Shown piece by piece: positions 1-8,374 of a stretch of 64,000 bases of DNA; position 1 is the first letter of the stretch; every line of letters starts with the position of its first letter. The position numbers and the translations under genes are program-made. This DNA comes from Streptomyces sp. MNU76. Its GTDB lineage: Bacteria > Actinomycetota > Actinomycetes > Streptomycetales > Streptomycetaceae. The notes beneath the pieces are model-generated. The model was not told the DNA's origin. It saw nothing but the letters and a program-made list of their open reading frames with translations, and made no database searches. The stretch is from NCBI RefSeq assembly GCF_020982545.1, contig NZ_JAJKLK010000003.1, forward strand, positions 682,001 through 746,000. The letters are read 5' to 3'.

Positions 1-1
1 C

Positions 2-160
2 GACCTGGACGCGGTCGACGTCGGCCCGTTCGGCAACACGGCGGAGGGGCGGGCCGACGCCGTGCTGGCGGCCGTGGAGGCGCTGTTGCGCCGGACGCTG
101 GAGTCCGGCGCCACTCGGATCTCGCTCCAGGTCAATGTGGTCGGGGAGGGCGGCGAGTGA
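2..160 (+). CDS. YkoF/MTH1187-like thiamine-binding family protein, 3' end only
   Basis: Only the last 52 codons are in the window; the frame is open from base 2 to a TGA at 158-160. The visible tail has a helix (VLAAVEALLRRTLESGA) followed by a strand (TRISLQVNVV). This matches the end of the small ferredoxin-fold proteins of the YkoF/MTH1187 (thiamine-binding superfamily) group, where a helix and a final beta strand with alternating hydrophobics close the fold. The stop overlaps the GTG of the next gene (GTGA), so the two are translationally coupled. The family call rests on the pattern of a short tail and is tentative. Confidence 0.45.
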   Translation, partial: DLDAVDVGPFGNTAEGRADAVLAAVEALLRRTLESGATRISLQVNVVGEGGE

Positions 161-525
161 CCGGCGCCGACGACGAGCGTTTCGTCGCGGCGGTCAAGCC
201 GCTGGTCGACGCCATGGGCGGTCTCATGCTCCCGCCGGACGAGGCCGGCCCCGACGACGTCGTCCTGGCCTGGGAGGGTGCGGACGTCGTCGCCGTACGG
301 CTGCCGCAGCTCGCCGAGTCGCTGGATCACCTCCTCGCCGCGATGGAGCGCCAGAAGGGCAGGCCGCTCGCCGACCTCGACCGCAGGGCCAAGCAGGAGG
401 TCGTACGGACCCTGGAGGCGCGCGGCGCCTTCTCGGTGCGCCACGGCGTGGAGACCGTCGCGAGCGCCCTCGGGGTCAGCCGCTTCACCGTCTACAACTA
501 CCTCAACCGTGACAAAGAGACCTGA
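157..525 (+). CDS. Small helix-turn-helix protein upstream of the urate operon
   Basis: This 122-residue protein starts at a GTG that overlaps the previous stop. Residues 1-90 are a mostly helical region without a domain I can name. Residues about 93-116 (GVETVASALGVSRFTVYNYL) form a clear helix-turn-helix of the Fis/PucR C-terminal type, so DNA binding is likely. It lies 112 bases ahead of the uraD start, on the same strand but separated from it by a promoter-like region. A role in controlling purine catabolism is plausible from position only. Alternative: an accessory protein of the upstream YkoF-like gene, with which it is coupled. Confidence 0.7.
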   Translation: MTGADDERFVAAVKPLVDAMGGLMLPPDEAGPDDVVLAWEGADVVAVRLPQLAESLDHLLAAMERQKGRPLADLDRRAKQEVVRTLEARGAFSVRHGVETVASALGVSRFTVYNYLNRDKET

Positions 526-553
526 GCCCCACGGGCGAGTGTCGTAACCGCGA

Positions 554-599
554 TTTTTCAACAAACTGTTGACGCAAGGTCGTCGCGGGGCGTTAGCTT
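554..599 (+). promoter_or_regulatory. Promoter and palindrome ahead of uraD
   Basis: A perfect inverted repeat TCAACA-AAC-TGTTGA lies at 558-572. Its right half supplies a -35-like TTGACG (569-574), and a poor -10 (TAGCTT region, 592-599) follows. The 17-base core TTCAACAAACTGTTGAC (557-573) matches the element before allB (32287-32303) at 14 of 17 positions and resembles the one before aceB (29771-29787). The element may be part of a shared purine/allantoin control region. The TTCC-N7-GGAA boxes found at allB and aceB are absent here. Confidence 0.55.
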
Positions 600-637
600 G
601 CCGTAGCCAGTCCAGCACCACGGCGACGGAGGCTCCC

Positions 638-1162
638 GTGACTTCGCGTTCCTCGACACCGGGCCTCGCCCGTTTCAACGCCCTGGAGGAGCACGTGGCC
701 GCCGCCGCGCTCCACGAGGCGTGTGCCTCGGCCGCATGGGGGCGCAGACTCCTCGCCGGCCGCCCCTACGCCGCCGTCGAGGACCTCCTCGCCGCCAGTG
801 ACGCGGCCATGGCCGAACTGGGCGAGGAAGACCTGGCGCAGGCCATGGCCGGGCACCCCCCGATCGGCCGCCCGAAGCCGGGCGACCCGACCTCGGCCCG
901 TGAGCAGCGCGGTATGGCCGGCGCCTCCGACGAGCTCAGGGCGGAGATGCTCGAACTGAACCTGGCCTACCAGGAGAAGTTCGGCCATGTCTTCCTGATC
1001 TGCGCCACCGGCCGGACCGGCGAGCAGATGCGCGACGCGGTCCGGGACCGGATCGGCAACGCGCCGGAGCGGGAACGCGAGATCGTCCGCACCGAACTGG
1101 GCAAGATCAACCGCATCCGCCTGGCCCGGCTCGTCGACGTCGAAGAGGAAGCCCGATCATGA
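638..1162 (+). CDS. uraD: 2-oxo-4-hydroxy-4-carboxy-5-ureidoimidazoline (OHCU) decarboxylase
   Basis: The product decarboxylates OHCU to S-allantoin, the third step of urate breakdown in the cytoplasm. It has 174 residues, normal for the family. The signature stretch GHPPIGRPK (catalytic His about 73) is followed by TSAREQRGM with the conserved Glu-Gln pair, and by the family's FLICATGRTG segment. I chose the GTG at 638 because GGAGG (628-632) sits five bases upstream; a frame-open ATG at 569 lies inside the promoter palindrome and has no ribosome site. The gene overlaps uraH by ATGA and begins a four-gene operon that includes urate oxidase. Confidence 0.93.
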   Translation: MTSRSSTPGLARFNALEEHVAAAALHEACASAAWGRRLLAGRPYAAVEDLLAASDAAMAELGEEDLAQAMAGHPPIGRPKPGDPTSAREQRGMAGASDELRAEMLELNLAYQEKFGHVFLICATGRTGEQMRDAVRDRIGNAPEREREIVRTELGKINRIRLARLVDVEEEARS

Positions 1163-1572
1163 GCACCAGCACGACCGCCTCGGTGTCCACGCACATCCTG
1201 GACACCTCCGTCGGGCGCCCCGCCCCGGGCGTCGCCGTCCACGTCGCCGCCCGCTCCGGACGGGAAGCGGACTGGCGGGCGCTCGGCGGCTCTGCGACCG
1301 ACGCCGACGGCCGCTGCAAGGACCTCCCGGCCCTGCCGGAGGGCACCACACAGGTGCGACTCGACTTCGAGGTCGAGCCGTACCTCGCCCGGAACGCCGC
1401 ACAGACCGTGCACAAGCAAGCCGATGCGCAGCAGGACGCCCCCGCGAATCGGGACAGCGGTGCCGTGTTCTTCCCCGAGGTCGTCATCACCTTCACGGTG
1501 ACGCCCGGCGAGCACTACCACGTACCGCTGCTGCTCAACCCGTTCGGCTACTCCGTTTATCGAGGGAGCTAG
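1159..1572 (+). CDS. uraH: 5-hydroxyisourate hydrolase (transthyretin-like)
   Basis: The product hydrolyses 5-hydroxyisourate, made by urate oxidase, to OHCU, the substrate of the upstream uraD product. The 137-residue protein has the N-terminal strand STHILDTSVGRPA with the catalytic His (about residue 12), the C-terminal HYHVPLLLNPFGYSVYRGS with a second His, and the diagnostic final YRGS tetrapeptide of transthyretin-like HIU hydrolases. The ATG overlaps the uraD stop as ATGA, and the urate oxidase gene starts two bases after its stop. The middle (residues about 75-95) is slightly longer than in enterobacterial forms. Confidence 0.95.
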   Translation: MSTSTTASVSTHILDTSVGRPAPGVAVHVAARSGREADWRALGGSATDADGRCKDLPALPEGTTQVRLDFEVEPYLARNAAQTVHKQADAQQDAPANRDSGAVFFPEVVITFTVTPGEHYHVPLLLNPFGYSVYRGS

Positions 1573-1574
1573 CT

Positions 1575-2468
1575 ATGCCCATCCTTGGACCCAACCAGTA
1601 CGGCAAGGCAGAGAACCGCGTCGTACGCATCACGCGGGACGGCGCCACCCACCACATCAAGGACCTCAACGTCTCGGTCTCGCTGAGCGGCGACATGGAC
1701 GAGGTCCACCTCTCGGGGTCGAACGCGAACGTCCTGCCGACGGACACCACCAAGAACACCGTGTACGCCTTCGCCAAGGAGCACGGCATCGAGTCCGCCG
1801 AACAGTTCGGCATCCATCTCGCCCGGCACTTCGTGACCTCCCAGCCGGCCATCCACCGGGCCCGTATCCGTATCGAGCAGTACGCCTGGGAGCGCATCGA
1901 GCACGGCGGCGAGGGCGCGCACTCCTTCGTCCGGCAGGGCCAGGAGACCCGGCTGACCCAGATCGCCCACGACGGCTCGTCGTGGGAGGTCGTCTCCGGT
2001 CTCAAGGACCTCACGGTCATGAACTCGACCGACTCTGAGTTCTGGGGTTACGTCAAGGACAAGTACACGACCCTGCCCGAGGCGCACGACCGCATCCTCG
2101 CCACCGAGGTCTCCGGCCGCTGGCGCTTCAACTGGACCGACGACGAGCAGCCGATGCCCGACTGGGAGACCTCCTACGAGCAGGTGAAGCAGCACCTGCT
2201 CCGGGCCTTCGCCGAGACGTACTCGCTCTCGCTCCAGCAGACCCTCTACCAGATGGGCGTACGGATCATCGACCACCGCGCGGAGATCGACGAGGTCCGC
2301 TTCTCCCTCCCGAACAAGCACCACTTCCTGGTGGACCTGGCCCCCTTCGGGCTGAAGAACGACAACGAGGTGTACTTCGCCGCCGACCGCCCCTACGGCC
2401 TGATCGAGGCCACCGTCCTGCGGGACGGGTGCGAGGCGAAGATCCCGGCGGACCTGACAAACCTCTGA
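1575..2468 (+). CDS. uox: Urate oxidase (factor-independent urate hydroxylase)
   Basis: A cofactor-free oxidase that converts urate plus oxygen to 5-hydroxyisourate and hydrogen peroxide. The 297 residues are full length for a two-T-fold uricase. Lys11 in NQYGKAE, Thr56 in LPTDTTKNTVYA and the His pair in LPNKHHFLVDL near residue 255 match the Lys-Thr-His catalytic set of the family. It lies third in the uraD-uraH-uox-deaminase operon, two bases after uraH, with GGGAGCTAGCT as ribosome site. The peroxide it forms may explain why catalases often neighbour such operons, but none is seen here. Confidence 0.96.
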   Translation: MPILGPNQYGKAENRVVRITRDGATHHIKDLNVSVSLSGDMDEVHLSGSNANVLPTDTTKNTVYAFAKEHGIESAEQFGIHLARHFVTSQPAIHRARIRIEQYAWERIEHGGEGAHSFVRQGQETRLTQIAHDGSSWEVVSGLKDLTVMNSTDSEFWGYVKDKYTTLPEAHDRILATEVSGRWRFNWTDDEQPMPDWETSYEQVKQHLLRAFAETYSLSLQQTLYQMGVRIIDHRAEIDEVRFSLPNKHHFLVDLAPFGLKNDNEVYFAADRPYGLIEATVLRDGCEAKIPADLTNL

Positions 2469-2478
2469 AGGGCGCACC

Positions 2479-3858
2479 ATGACATCAGTTCAGCGCATCG
2501 TGATCGAGAACTGTTCGATCGCGACCGTGGACGCCGACGACACCGAGTACGCCACCGGCCATCTCGTCATCGCCGGCGACCGCATCGAGTCGCTCGGCAG
2601 GGGGCGGGCCCCCGAGGACCTGGCGGACGTCGTACGCCGTATCGACGCGACAGGCCACCTCGTGACCCCCGGCCTGGTCAACACGCACCACCACTACTAC
2701 CAGTGGATCACCCGGGGCCTCGCCACCGACCACAACCTCTTCGACTGGCTCGTCGCGCTCTACCCGACCTGGGCCCGCATCGACGAGCAGATGGTCCACG
2801 CGGCGGCCCAGGGCTCCCTGGCGATGATGGCCCGCGGCGGCGTCACCACCGCGATGGACCACCACTACGTCTACCCGAAGGACTCGGGCGACCTGTCGGG
2901 AGCGATCATCCGCGCCGCCCGCGAGACGGGCGTCCGCTTCACCCTGGCCCGCGGCTCCATGGACCGCAGCGAGAAGGACGGCGGCCTGCCCCCGGACTTC
3001 GCCGTCGAGAGCCTCGAAGGCGCCCTCGCGGCGACCGAGGCCACCGTCAAGGAGCACCACGACGCCTCCTTCGGCGCGATGACCCAGGTGGCCGTCGCGC
3101 CCTGCTCGCCGTTCTCGGTCTCCACCGAACTGCTGCGTGAGGGCGCGGAGTTGGCCCGTCGCCTCGGGGTGCGGCTGCACACCCACGGCTCGGAGACGGT
3201 CGAGGAGGAGAAGTTCTGCCACGAGCTGTTCGGCATGGGCCCGACCGACTACTTCGAGTCCACGGGCTGGCTCGGCGAGGACGTGTGGATGGCCCACTGC
3301 GTCCATATGAACGACTCCGACATCGAGGCCTTCGCCCGTACCAAGACGGGTGTCGCCCACTGCCCGTCGTCCAACGCCCGGCTGGCGGCGGGGATCGCCC
3401 GGGTCCCCGACATGCTGGCGGCCGGCGTCCCGGTCGGCCTCGGCGTCGACGGCACGGCCTCCAACGAGTCCGGCGAACTCCACACCGAGCTGCGCAACGC
3501 GCTCCTGATCAACCGCCTCGGCGCCCACCGCGAGGCCGCCCTCACCGCCCGCCAGGCCCTCCGGCTCGGCACGTTCGGCGGCGCCCAGGTCCTGGGCCGG
3601 GCGCGGGAGATCGGCTCCCTGGAGCCCGGCAAGCTCGCCGACCTGGTCCTCTGGAAGCTCGACACGCTCGCGCACGCCTCGATCGCCGACCCGGTGGCCG
3701 CCCTGGTCCTCGGCGCGGCGGCCCCGGTGACGGCGTCGTTCGTGAACGGCCGGCAGATCGTTGCGAACAACCGCCTGCTGCACGTCGACGAGGACGCGAT
3801 CGCCCGCTCGACGCGGCAGGAGGCGCGGCGGCTGGCGCGGATCGCCGCCGGGGCCTGA
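2479..3858 (+). CDS. 8-oxoguanine deaminase / TRZ-ATZ-type amidohydrolase
   Basis: A 459-residue metal-dependent amidohydrolase. The metal site begins with HxH in LVNTHHHYYQ (His70/His72), continues with LHTHGSETVEEEKF and WMAHCVHM, and ends with the Asp in GLGVDGTASNE. The HHHYYQWITRGL sequence is typical of the group assigned to 8-oxoguanine deaminases (8-oxoguanine to urate), which would feed the urate oxidase immediately upstream. Other members act on guanine or isoxanthopterin, so the substrate is inferred. It starts 10 bases after the urate oxidase stop and is the last operon gene, followed by three hairpins. Confidence 0.88.
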   Translation: MTSVQRIVIENCSIATVDADDTEYATGHLVIAGDRIESLGRGRAPEDLADVVRRIDATGHLVTPGLVNTHHHYYQWITRGLATDHNLFDWLVALYPTWARIDEQMVHAAAQGSLAMMARGGVTTAMDHHYVYPKDSGDLSGAIIRAARETGVRFTLARGSMDRSEKDGGLPPDFAVESLEGALAATEATVKEHHDASFGAMTQVAVAPCSPFSVSTELLREGAELARRLGVRLHTHGSETVEEEKFCHELFGMGPTDYFESTGWLGEDVWMAHCVHMNDSDIEAFARTKTGVAHCPSSNARLAAGIARVPDMLAAGVPVGLGVDGTASNESGELHTELRNALLINRLGAHREAALTARQALRLGTFGGAQVLGRAREIGSLEPGKLADLVLWKLDTLAHASIADPVAALVLGAAAPVTASFVNGRQIVANNRLLHVDEDAIARSTRQEARRLARIAAGA

Positions 3859-3866
3859 CCCGCTGA

Positions 3867-3963
3867 GCTCTGGTCGAGGGGGACGGCCCTCGGCCAGAGC
3901 CGTGGACCTCGGTGAGGTCCACGGCAGCCGTCTCCGGGGCGCTCACACGCGTGCGCGCCCCGG
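3867..3963. terminator. Three consecutive hairpins between convergent genes
   Basis: Three strong stem-loops fill the gap between the deaminase and the glycosidase. The first is 3867-3900 (GCTCTGG...CCAGAGC with an inner CGAGGG/CCCTCG stem). The second is 3900-3924 (GTGGACCTC ggt GAGGTCCAC). The third is 3934-3963 (CCGGGGCGC...GCGCGCCCCGG). None has a T tract, as is usual in Streptomyces. Their position makes a bidirectional terminator likely. Confidence 0.7.
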
Positions 3964-4017
3964 AACGGCGTCCCGGGCAGGCCGTCCCGGGTGGGCCGCA
4001 CGCGCCGGCGGGGTCCG

Positions 4018-6216
4018 TCAGGAGAGGGCCGCGAGCCGGTCCCGGACCCGGGTCGCGACCGTGTACGTGTCGCCGGCCGGCTCGGTCGCGAGGGTCCCCG
4101 GGTTCCGCGCCCAGCGGTCCTCCAGGGCGAACCAGTCGATCTTCGCCGGCGTCCGGCCCGCGGCCAGCGCGGCCCTCAGCTCCTCGAAGTACGTCGACCA
4201 GCGCAACCGGTACAGCCCACCGACCAGTCCCGCCCACTCCCGGTTGGCGTAGTCCCGCAGCCCCGCGTCCGCTCCCTTCCGTGTTCCCCACACGGTCAGC
4301 AGCGACAGGTTGTCGTACGCCAGCTGGTCCCGCTCGGCGGCGTCCGCGCCCCAGGAGCGGGCCTCCGCCACCCAACGACCCAGCAGATGGCGGGAGTCGG
4401 TGGCCACCAGCTCGTCCAGCAGATCGATGAGCGACAGCCAGTCCGCGCTCGACCTCGCGAAGAGGGCGCTGTCCTCGGCGTCGTAGGCCGCCTTGATCCG
4501 CGGCAGCATCACCCGGCTGCGGTTGGCGAGGGCCTGGCGGGCCACGTCGAGGAGGTCGCGGCGATACGCCGCCGAGACCCGCAAGCCGGGCCGTACCAGC
4601 AGCAGTTCGTCCAGGGCAGGCTCGAACTCGGCGACGCTGTAGCGGAGTTGCTTCGGGGACCAGCGTCCGGCCCGTACGACGTTCAGGGCCGGCCGGGCGC
4701 CGAACAGGCCGTCGGCACCCTCGCTCCAGGAGTCGGCGCGGGTGGTGCCGTACGCGGTGCGGCGCAGGATGTCCCAGGCGGCCCCGGCGTGCGGATCGAG
4801 GGCGCCGTACCGGGCGTGCGCCCACTCGGCGAACCAGGCCTTCAGGTCCAACTCGCCCTCCCGCCAAGCGAGTTCCGAGAACAGGGTGAAGGCGGCCGGG
4901 TTGTTGTCCGCCGCCTCCGGCATCAGGGCGATCCCCTGCAGCCGGCTGCCGTCCTTCGTGCGCCACTTCTCGTACAGCGCGGCCCACTCGGGGGTGTTGG
5001 CGCCGAGCGCGGTGTGCCCGCCGAAGTTCCAGATGGAACCGAAGGCGTACGGGGTGTCGCCCCAGTCGGCCTCGCGGTCGGTGACCGTGGGGAAGCGGTC
5101 GGAGAGGCCGTCGACGACGAGCATGCGCTCCTTGTCGACGGCGTCGACGATCGCCCGCGGCGGGTTGTGCTGCCAGCCGAGGATCACCCAGGTGGCCCCC
5201 GGGTGCGCCCGCCGGAGCGCGCGCTCGACGCCCTTCGCCGCGTCGGCCACGGGGACGTCCCCCGGGTCGCCGCCCTCGTGCAGCAGATCCATCTTGTACA
5301 GCGTCGACGGACCGAACATCTCGTCCTGCACCCGGTAGAAGGCCGCCGCGACCGTGGCGAACTCGGCCCCGCGCGGGTCCAGCCAGTCGGGGCGCGCGAA
5401 GCCCATCCACTCGCCCTGCGGCACGGTCCGTGCCCCCGGGACCCGCTCCGCGAAGCCCGCCGGGACCGTCCCGAAGTAACCGGGGAACACCGGTGTCATC
5501 CCCAGCTCCCGGGCCCGGTCGGCGATCCGGCGGCCGAGGACGGCCCGCGCGTCCAGGAGCTGCCGGGAGACGGGTGAGGGGAAGGCGGAGAGGTTCTGCA
5601 GCAGCCACCACGGCTGGTGGGCCGGGCCCGGCACCCACGCCCGCAGCTCCTCCTCGCCGTACCCGAACTCCTGGAACACCCGGTGGTACAGCGCGTCCGC
5701 GCCCGCGTAGACGAGGACCTCGTTGTAGCCGTGCAGCGCCAGCACGTCCAGCTCGCGCTCCCAGTACCCCCAGTCCAGGTACGCGCCGGTGTAGCCGTCG
5801 TTGGTGTCGTTGAGGGCGAAGCGGTGGACGACGTTCGCCCGGCGGCGCACCGCCTGGTCGAGGCCCGGCAGCTCGCGCGGCAGGAGGTCCGTCTGCTCGC
5901 CCGCCCAGTTGATGTCGGCGTACGCGACGTGTTTCAAGTACCAGTTCAGGCCGGTGAGTTGCGTGGCCGGGGTGTCACCGGCGACGGTGATGCGGCCCGT
6001 GCTCCCCGATACCTGGAAGGTGTCCTTCTCCAGTCCCTCCAGGAAGGTGATCTGCCGCCAGTGGTCCGGCAGCAGCCTTCTGGCCGCCACCGAGGCCGTG
6101 CGCTGTGCCTTGTCGGTGCGGGGCGCGTCGTCCGAGGGAATCGCGCGGGCCGAGGTGCAGGCGGCGGCGGAACCGGCGGCGAACGCGGTGAGCAGGGCAC
6201 GGCGGGCGAGCGGCAT
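4018..6216 (-). CDS. Alpha-N-acetylglucosaminidase (GH89, NAGLU-like), secreted
   Basis: A 732-residue hydrolase of the NAGLU/GH89 family, which removes terminal alpha-linked N-acetylglucosamine. Visible hallmarks are YLDWGYWERELDVLALHGYN (family WxxWExExDWMALxG region), YKMDLLHEGGD with a candidate catalytic Glu, VILGWQHNPP and SIWNFGGHTALGAN. The N-terminus MPLARRALLTAFAAGSAAAC has twin Arg and a Cys at the end of the hydrophobic stretch, so export as a Tat substrate or lipoprotein is likely. I used the ATG at 6216; an upstream extension in frame is a proline run and looks untranslated. It is a single gene, divergent from the peroxidase. Confidence 0.88.
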   Translation of the reverse strand: MPLARRALLTAFAAGSAAACTSARAIPSDDAPRTDKAQRTASVAARRLLPDHWRQITFLEGLEKDTFQVSGSTGRITVAGDTPATQLTGLNWYLKHVAYADINWAGEQTDLLPRELPGLDQAVRRRANVVHRFALNDTNDGYTGAYLDWGYWERELDVLALHGYNEVLVYAGADALYHRVFQEFGYGEEELRAWVPGPAHQPWWLLQNLSAFPSPVSRQLLDARAVLGRRIADRARELGMTPVFPGYFGTVPAGFAERVPGARTVPQGEWMGFARPDWLDPRGAEFATVAAAFYRVQDEMFGPSTLYKMDLLHEGGDPGDVPVADAAKGVERALRRAHPGATWVILGWQHNPPRAIVDAVDKERMLVVDGLSDRFPTVTDREADWGDTPYAFGSIWNFGGHTALGANTPEWAALYEKWRTKDGSRLQGIALMPEAADNNPAAFTLFSELAWREGELDLKAWFAEWAHARYGALDPHAGAAWDILRRTAYGTTRADSWSEGADGLFGARPALNVVRAGRWSPKQLRYSVAEFEPALDELLLVRPGLRVSAAYRRDLLDVARQALANRSRVMLPRIKAAYDAEDSALFARSSADWLSLIDLLDELVATDSRHLLGRWVAEARSWGADAAERDQLAYDNLSLLTVWGTRKGADAGLRDYANREWAGLVGGLYRLRWSTYFEELRAALAAGRTPAKIDWFALEDRWARNPGTLATEPAGDTYTVATRVRDRLAALS

Positions 6217-6532
6217 GGCGTCTCCGGGGTGCGGTGGGGGCGGTGGGGGCGGTGGGTGGCGGGTACGCCGTGGGAGGAGTACCCGCCGACACCCCACTTG
6301 TGCGCGGACACGCGGCCACACGGGGGAGAACCCGACGTGAACGGCTGCTTCCTACGCCAGTATGAGTAGATTTCCCGGTTCGGGAACCGCTCCTCGTGGC
6401 CGACGCGTTGTCGGGAAACAGTGATTTATCCGAATGATCGCTTCGCGTCCGGTGGGGGCCGGTGCCGACGGAGAGAACCGGTAAGTCCGGTTGTGACCGT
6501 TCGCGGAGCCGGGGGACAGAACGGGGACACAC
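6217..6532. promoter_or_regulatory. Divergent intergenic region with a 15-bp palindrome
   Basis: This 316-base gap separates the glycosidase and peroxidase starts. TTCCCG-GTT-CGGGAA at 6372-6386 is a perfect inverted repeat, with a half-site-like TCGGGAAA at 6411-6418. The stretch 6232-6262 is a run of GGTGGGGGC repeats, with G-quadruplex potential on the + strand. An AT-richer patch (6412-6440) may carry promoters. No gene is seen in the gap. Confidence 0.45.
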
Positions 6533-8221
6533 ATGGTGCACCGACACCATCGCGAGACCTACTACGTCGTCAACGAGGGCCGGATCCTGGAGTTCGAGAA
6601 GGGGGCGGCGGTCGCGCGCGTGCCGAGCGCGACCGAGCAGCAGATGGCCTTCCGCTTCTCCCGGTTCGGTGAGAAGGGGGTCCAGCTCGACGAGGAACTG
6701 CTCGGCAAGCTGGCCGTGGCCATGACCACGGGCACCGGCGGCGCCGACCCGGACTCGGGGGAGCCCGGCGCGTCGATCCCGGCGGGGTTCACGTATCTCG
6801 GTCAGTTCGTCGACCACGACCTGACCCTGGACCGCACCCAGGTGGGCCTGGGCGAGCCGGTCCCGGTGGAGGACCTGGTGCAGGGGCGCAGCCCCGCCCT
6901 CGACCTGGACTCGCTCTACGGCATGGGCCCGCGCCACGCGGGCAGCGCCCGTTTCTACGAGCCCGGCGGCCGCCTGCGGATGGGCACGACGCTCGGCGTG
7001 GACTTCCCGCCCGAGTCGACGTCCAACATCGACCGCGAGGGCTTCGACCTGCCGAGGGTCGGCGAGGCGACCGGCGGCACCCGGGCCGACCAGCGCGCCC
7101 CGCTCATCCCGGACGCGCGCAACGACGAGAACCTCGCGGTCGGCCAGCTCCACCTGGCCTTCATCCGCTTCCACAACCGGGTCGTCGACCACCTCGCCGA
7201 CCGCGGAGTGCCCGAGCACCGGCTGTTCCAGGCGGCCCGGGAGCTCGTCGTGAAGCACTACCAGTGGGTGCTGCGCACCGACTTCCTGCCGCGCATCGTC
7301 GACCCGGACATCGTCGAGCGGGTCTTCGAGCGCGGACGCAGGCACTTCGAGCGCCCCGGGTACGTTCGCCCCGGCGACTTCCCGACGATGCCCATCGAGT
7401 TCTCGGTGGCGGCCTACCGCCTCGGCCACAGCATGGTGCGCGGGGCCTACCAGTGGAACGGCGTGTTCCGCGCGGGCGGCCCCGGTCCGATCGCCTCGCT
7501 CGGGCTGCTGTTCCGCTTCAGCGGGACGGCGGGCAACCTCACCCCGGGACCGGACGACCTGAGCGACCTCGACGACCCGGACTCCGGCGAGAACCTGCGG
7601 CTGCCGAGCAACTGGATCGTCGACTTCCGCCGGCTGTTCGACTTCGGCGAGATCGGCCGGGACGACCTGGTCGTGCCGGAGCGCGAGTTCAACGTGGCCA
7701 AGCGGCTGGACACCCTGCTCGTCGACCCCCTGTCCACGCTGCCCACCGGCACCTTCGACGGTCGGGGCCGCCCGGCTCCGCCGCCCATCCAGCGCAACCT
7801 CGCGTTCCGCAACCTGGTGCGGGCCTCGATGGTCGAGCTGGCAACCGGGCCGCAACTGGCCGCCCAGATGGGCTTCAAGCCCCTGACGGAGGACCAGATC
7901 CTGCGCGGCAACGGCGGAGCCGCGCTGGAGGGCTTCACCGACGCCGAGCGCACCCAGCTCGTGGAGCACACCCCGCTGTGGTTCTACGTGCTGCGCGAGG
8001 CCGAGGTGAACGAAGCGCGCCCCGGCAGCCTCACCGGGGTCGGCGGCACCCTCGTCGCGGAGGTCTTCCACCGGGCGATAGAGGGCAGCCGGAGGTCGAT
8101 CGTGAAGCACCCGGGCTGGCGCCCGAGCCTCCCGTCCCACCGGAAGGGCAGGTTCACCATGGCGGACCTGCTGCTCTTCGCCTTCGAGAACGACCCGGAG
8201 CTGCTGAACCCGCTGGGCTGA
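6533..8221 (+). CDS. Animal-type heme peroxidase family protein
   Basis: A 562-residue protein of the peroxidase-cyclooxygenase superfamily. The distal region reads YLGQFVDHDLTLDRT, with the expected His. The proximal His lies in AYRLGHSMVRGAYQWN. The RNDEN-like segment DARNDENLAVGQLHLAFIRFHN and the C-terminal WFYVLREAEVN are family features. No signal peptide is visible; the ATG at 6533 follows a weak GGGGACA. Bacterial members are often cytoplasmic or released without a classic signal, and their substrates are mostly unknown. Single gene, followed by a hairpin. Confidence 0.88.
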   Translation: MVHRHHRETYYVVNEGRILEFEKGAAVARVPSATEQQMAFRFSRFGEKGVQLDEELLGKLAVAMTTGTGGADPDSGEPGASIPAGFTYLGQFVDHDLTLDRTQVGLGEPVPVEDLVQGRSPALDLDSLYGMGPRHAGSARFYEPGGRLRMGTTLGVDFPPESTSNIDREGFDLPRVGEATGGTRADQRAPLIPDARNDENLAVGQLHLAFIRFHNRVVDHLADRGVPEHRLFQAARELVVKHYQWVLRTDFLPRIVDPDIVERVFERGRRHFERPGYVRPGDFPTMPIEFSVAAYRLGHSMVRGAYQWNGVFRAGGPGPIASLGLLFRFSGTAGNLTPGPDDLSDLDDPDSGENLRLPSNWIVDFRRLFDFGEIGRDDLVVPEREFNVAKRLDTLLVDPLSTLPTGTFDGRGRPAPPPIQRNLAFRNLVRASMVELATGPQLAAQMGFKPLTEDQILRGNGGAALEGFTDAERTQLVEHTPLWFYVLREAEVNEARPGSLTGVGGTLVAEVFHRAIEGSRRSIVKHPGWRPSLPSHRKGRFTMADLLLFAFENDPELLNPLG

Positions 8222-8240
8222 GCGGCCACCGGCCGTGAGT

Positions 8241-8290
8241 CCCCGGCGTCGTGGGCCGAGAGCTCGCGCTCACGGTCCACGACGCCGGGA
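8241..8290. terminator. Long stem-loop between peroxidase and thioesterase genes
   Basis: CCCCGGCGTCGTGG (8241-8254) pairs with CCACGACGCCGGG (8278-8290). It lies between two convergent genes and can serve both. A second GC hairpin follows to about 8360. Confidence 0.65.
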
Positions 8291-8374
8291 CCTGTCGCCT
8301 CGTCGAGCCCGGGGCGGCGACGCCGGGACCGTCGCCCTGTCGAGCCCCGGTCGGCGGGCGGTCCGTCGCCGGGC

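Noticed and set aside
3542..8140. Very long reading frames opposite the glycosidase and peroxidase genes (about 700 codons each)
   Set aside because: They are shadows of the real genes in high-GC sequence: Arg/Pro/Gly-rich, without motifs or ribosome sites.
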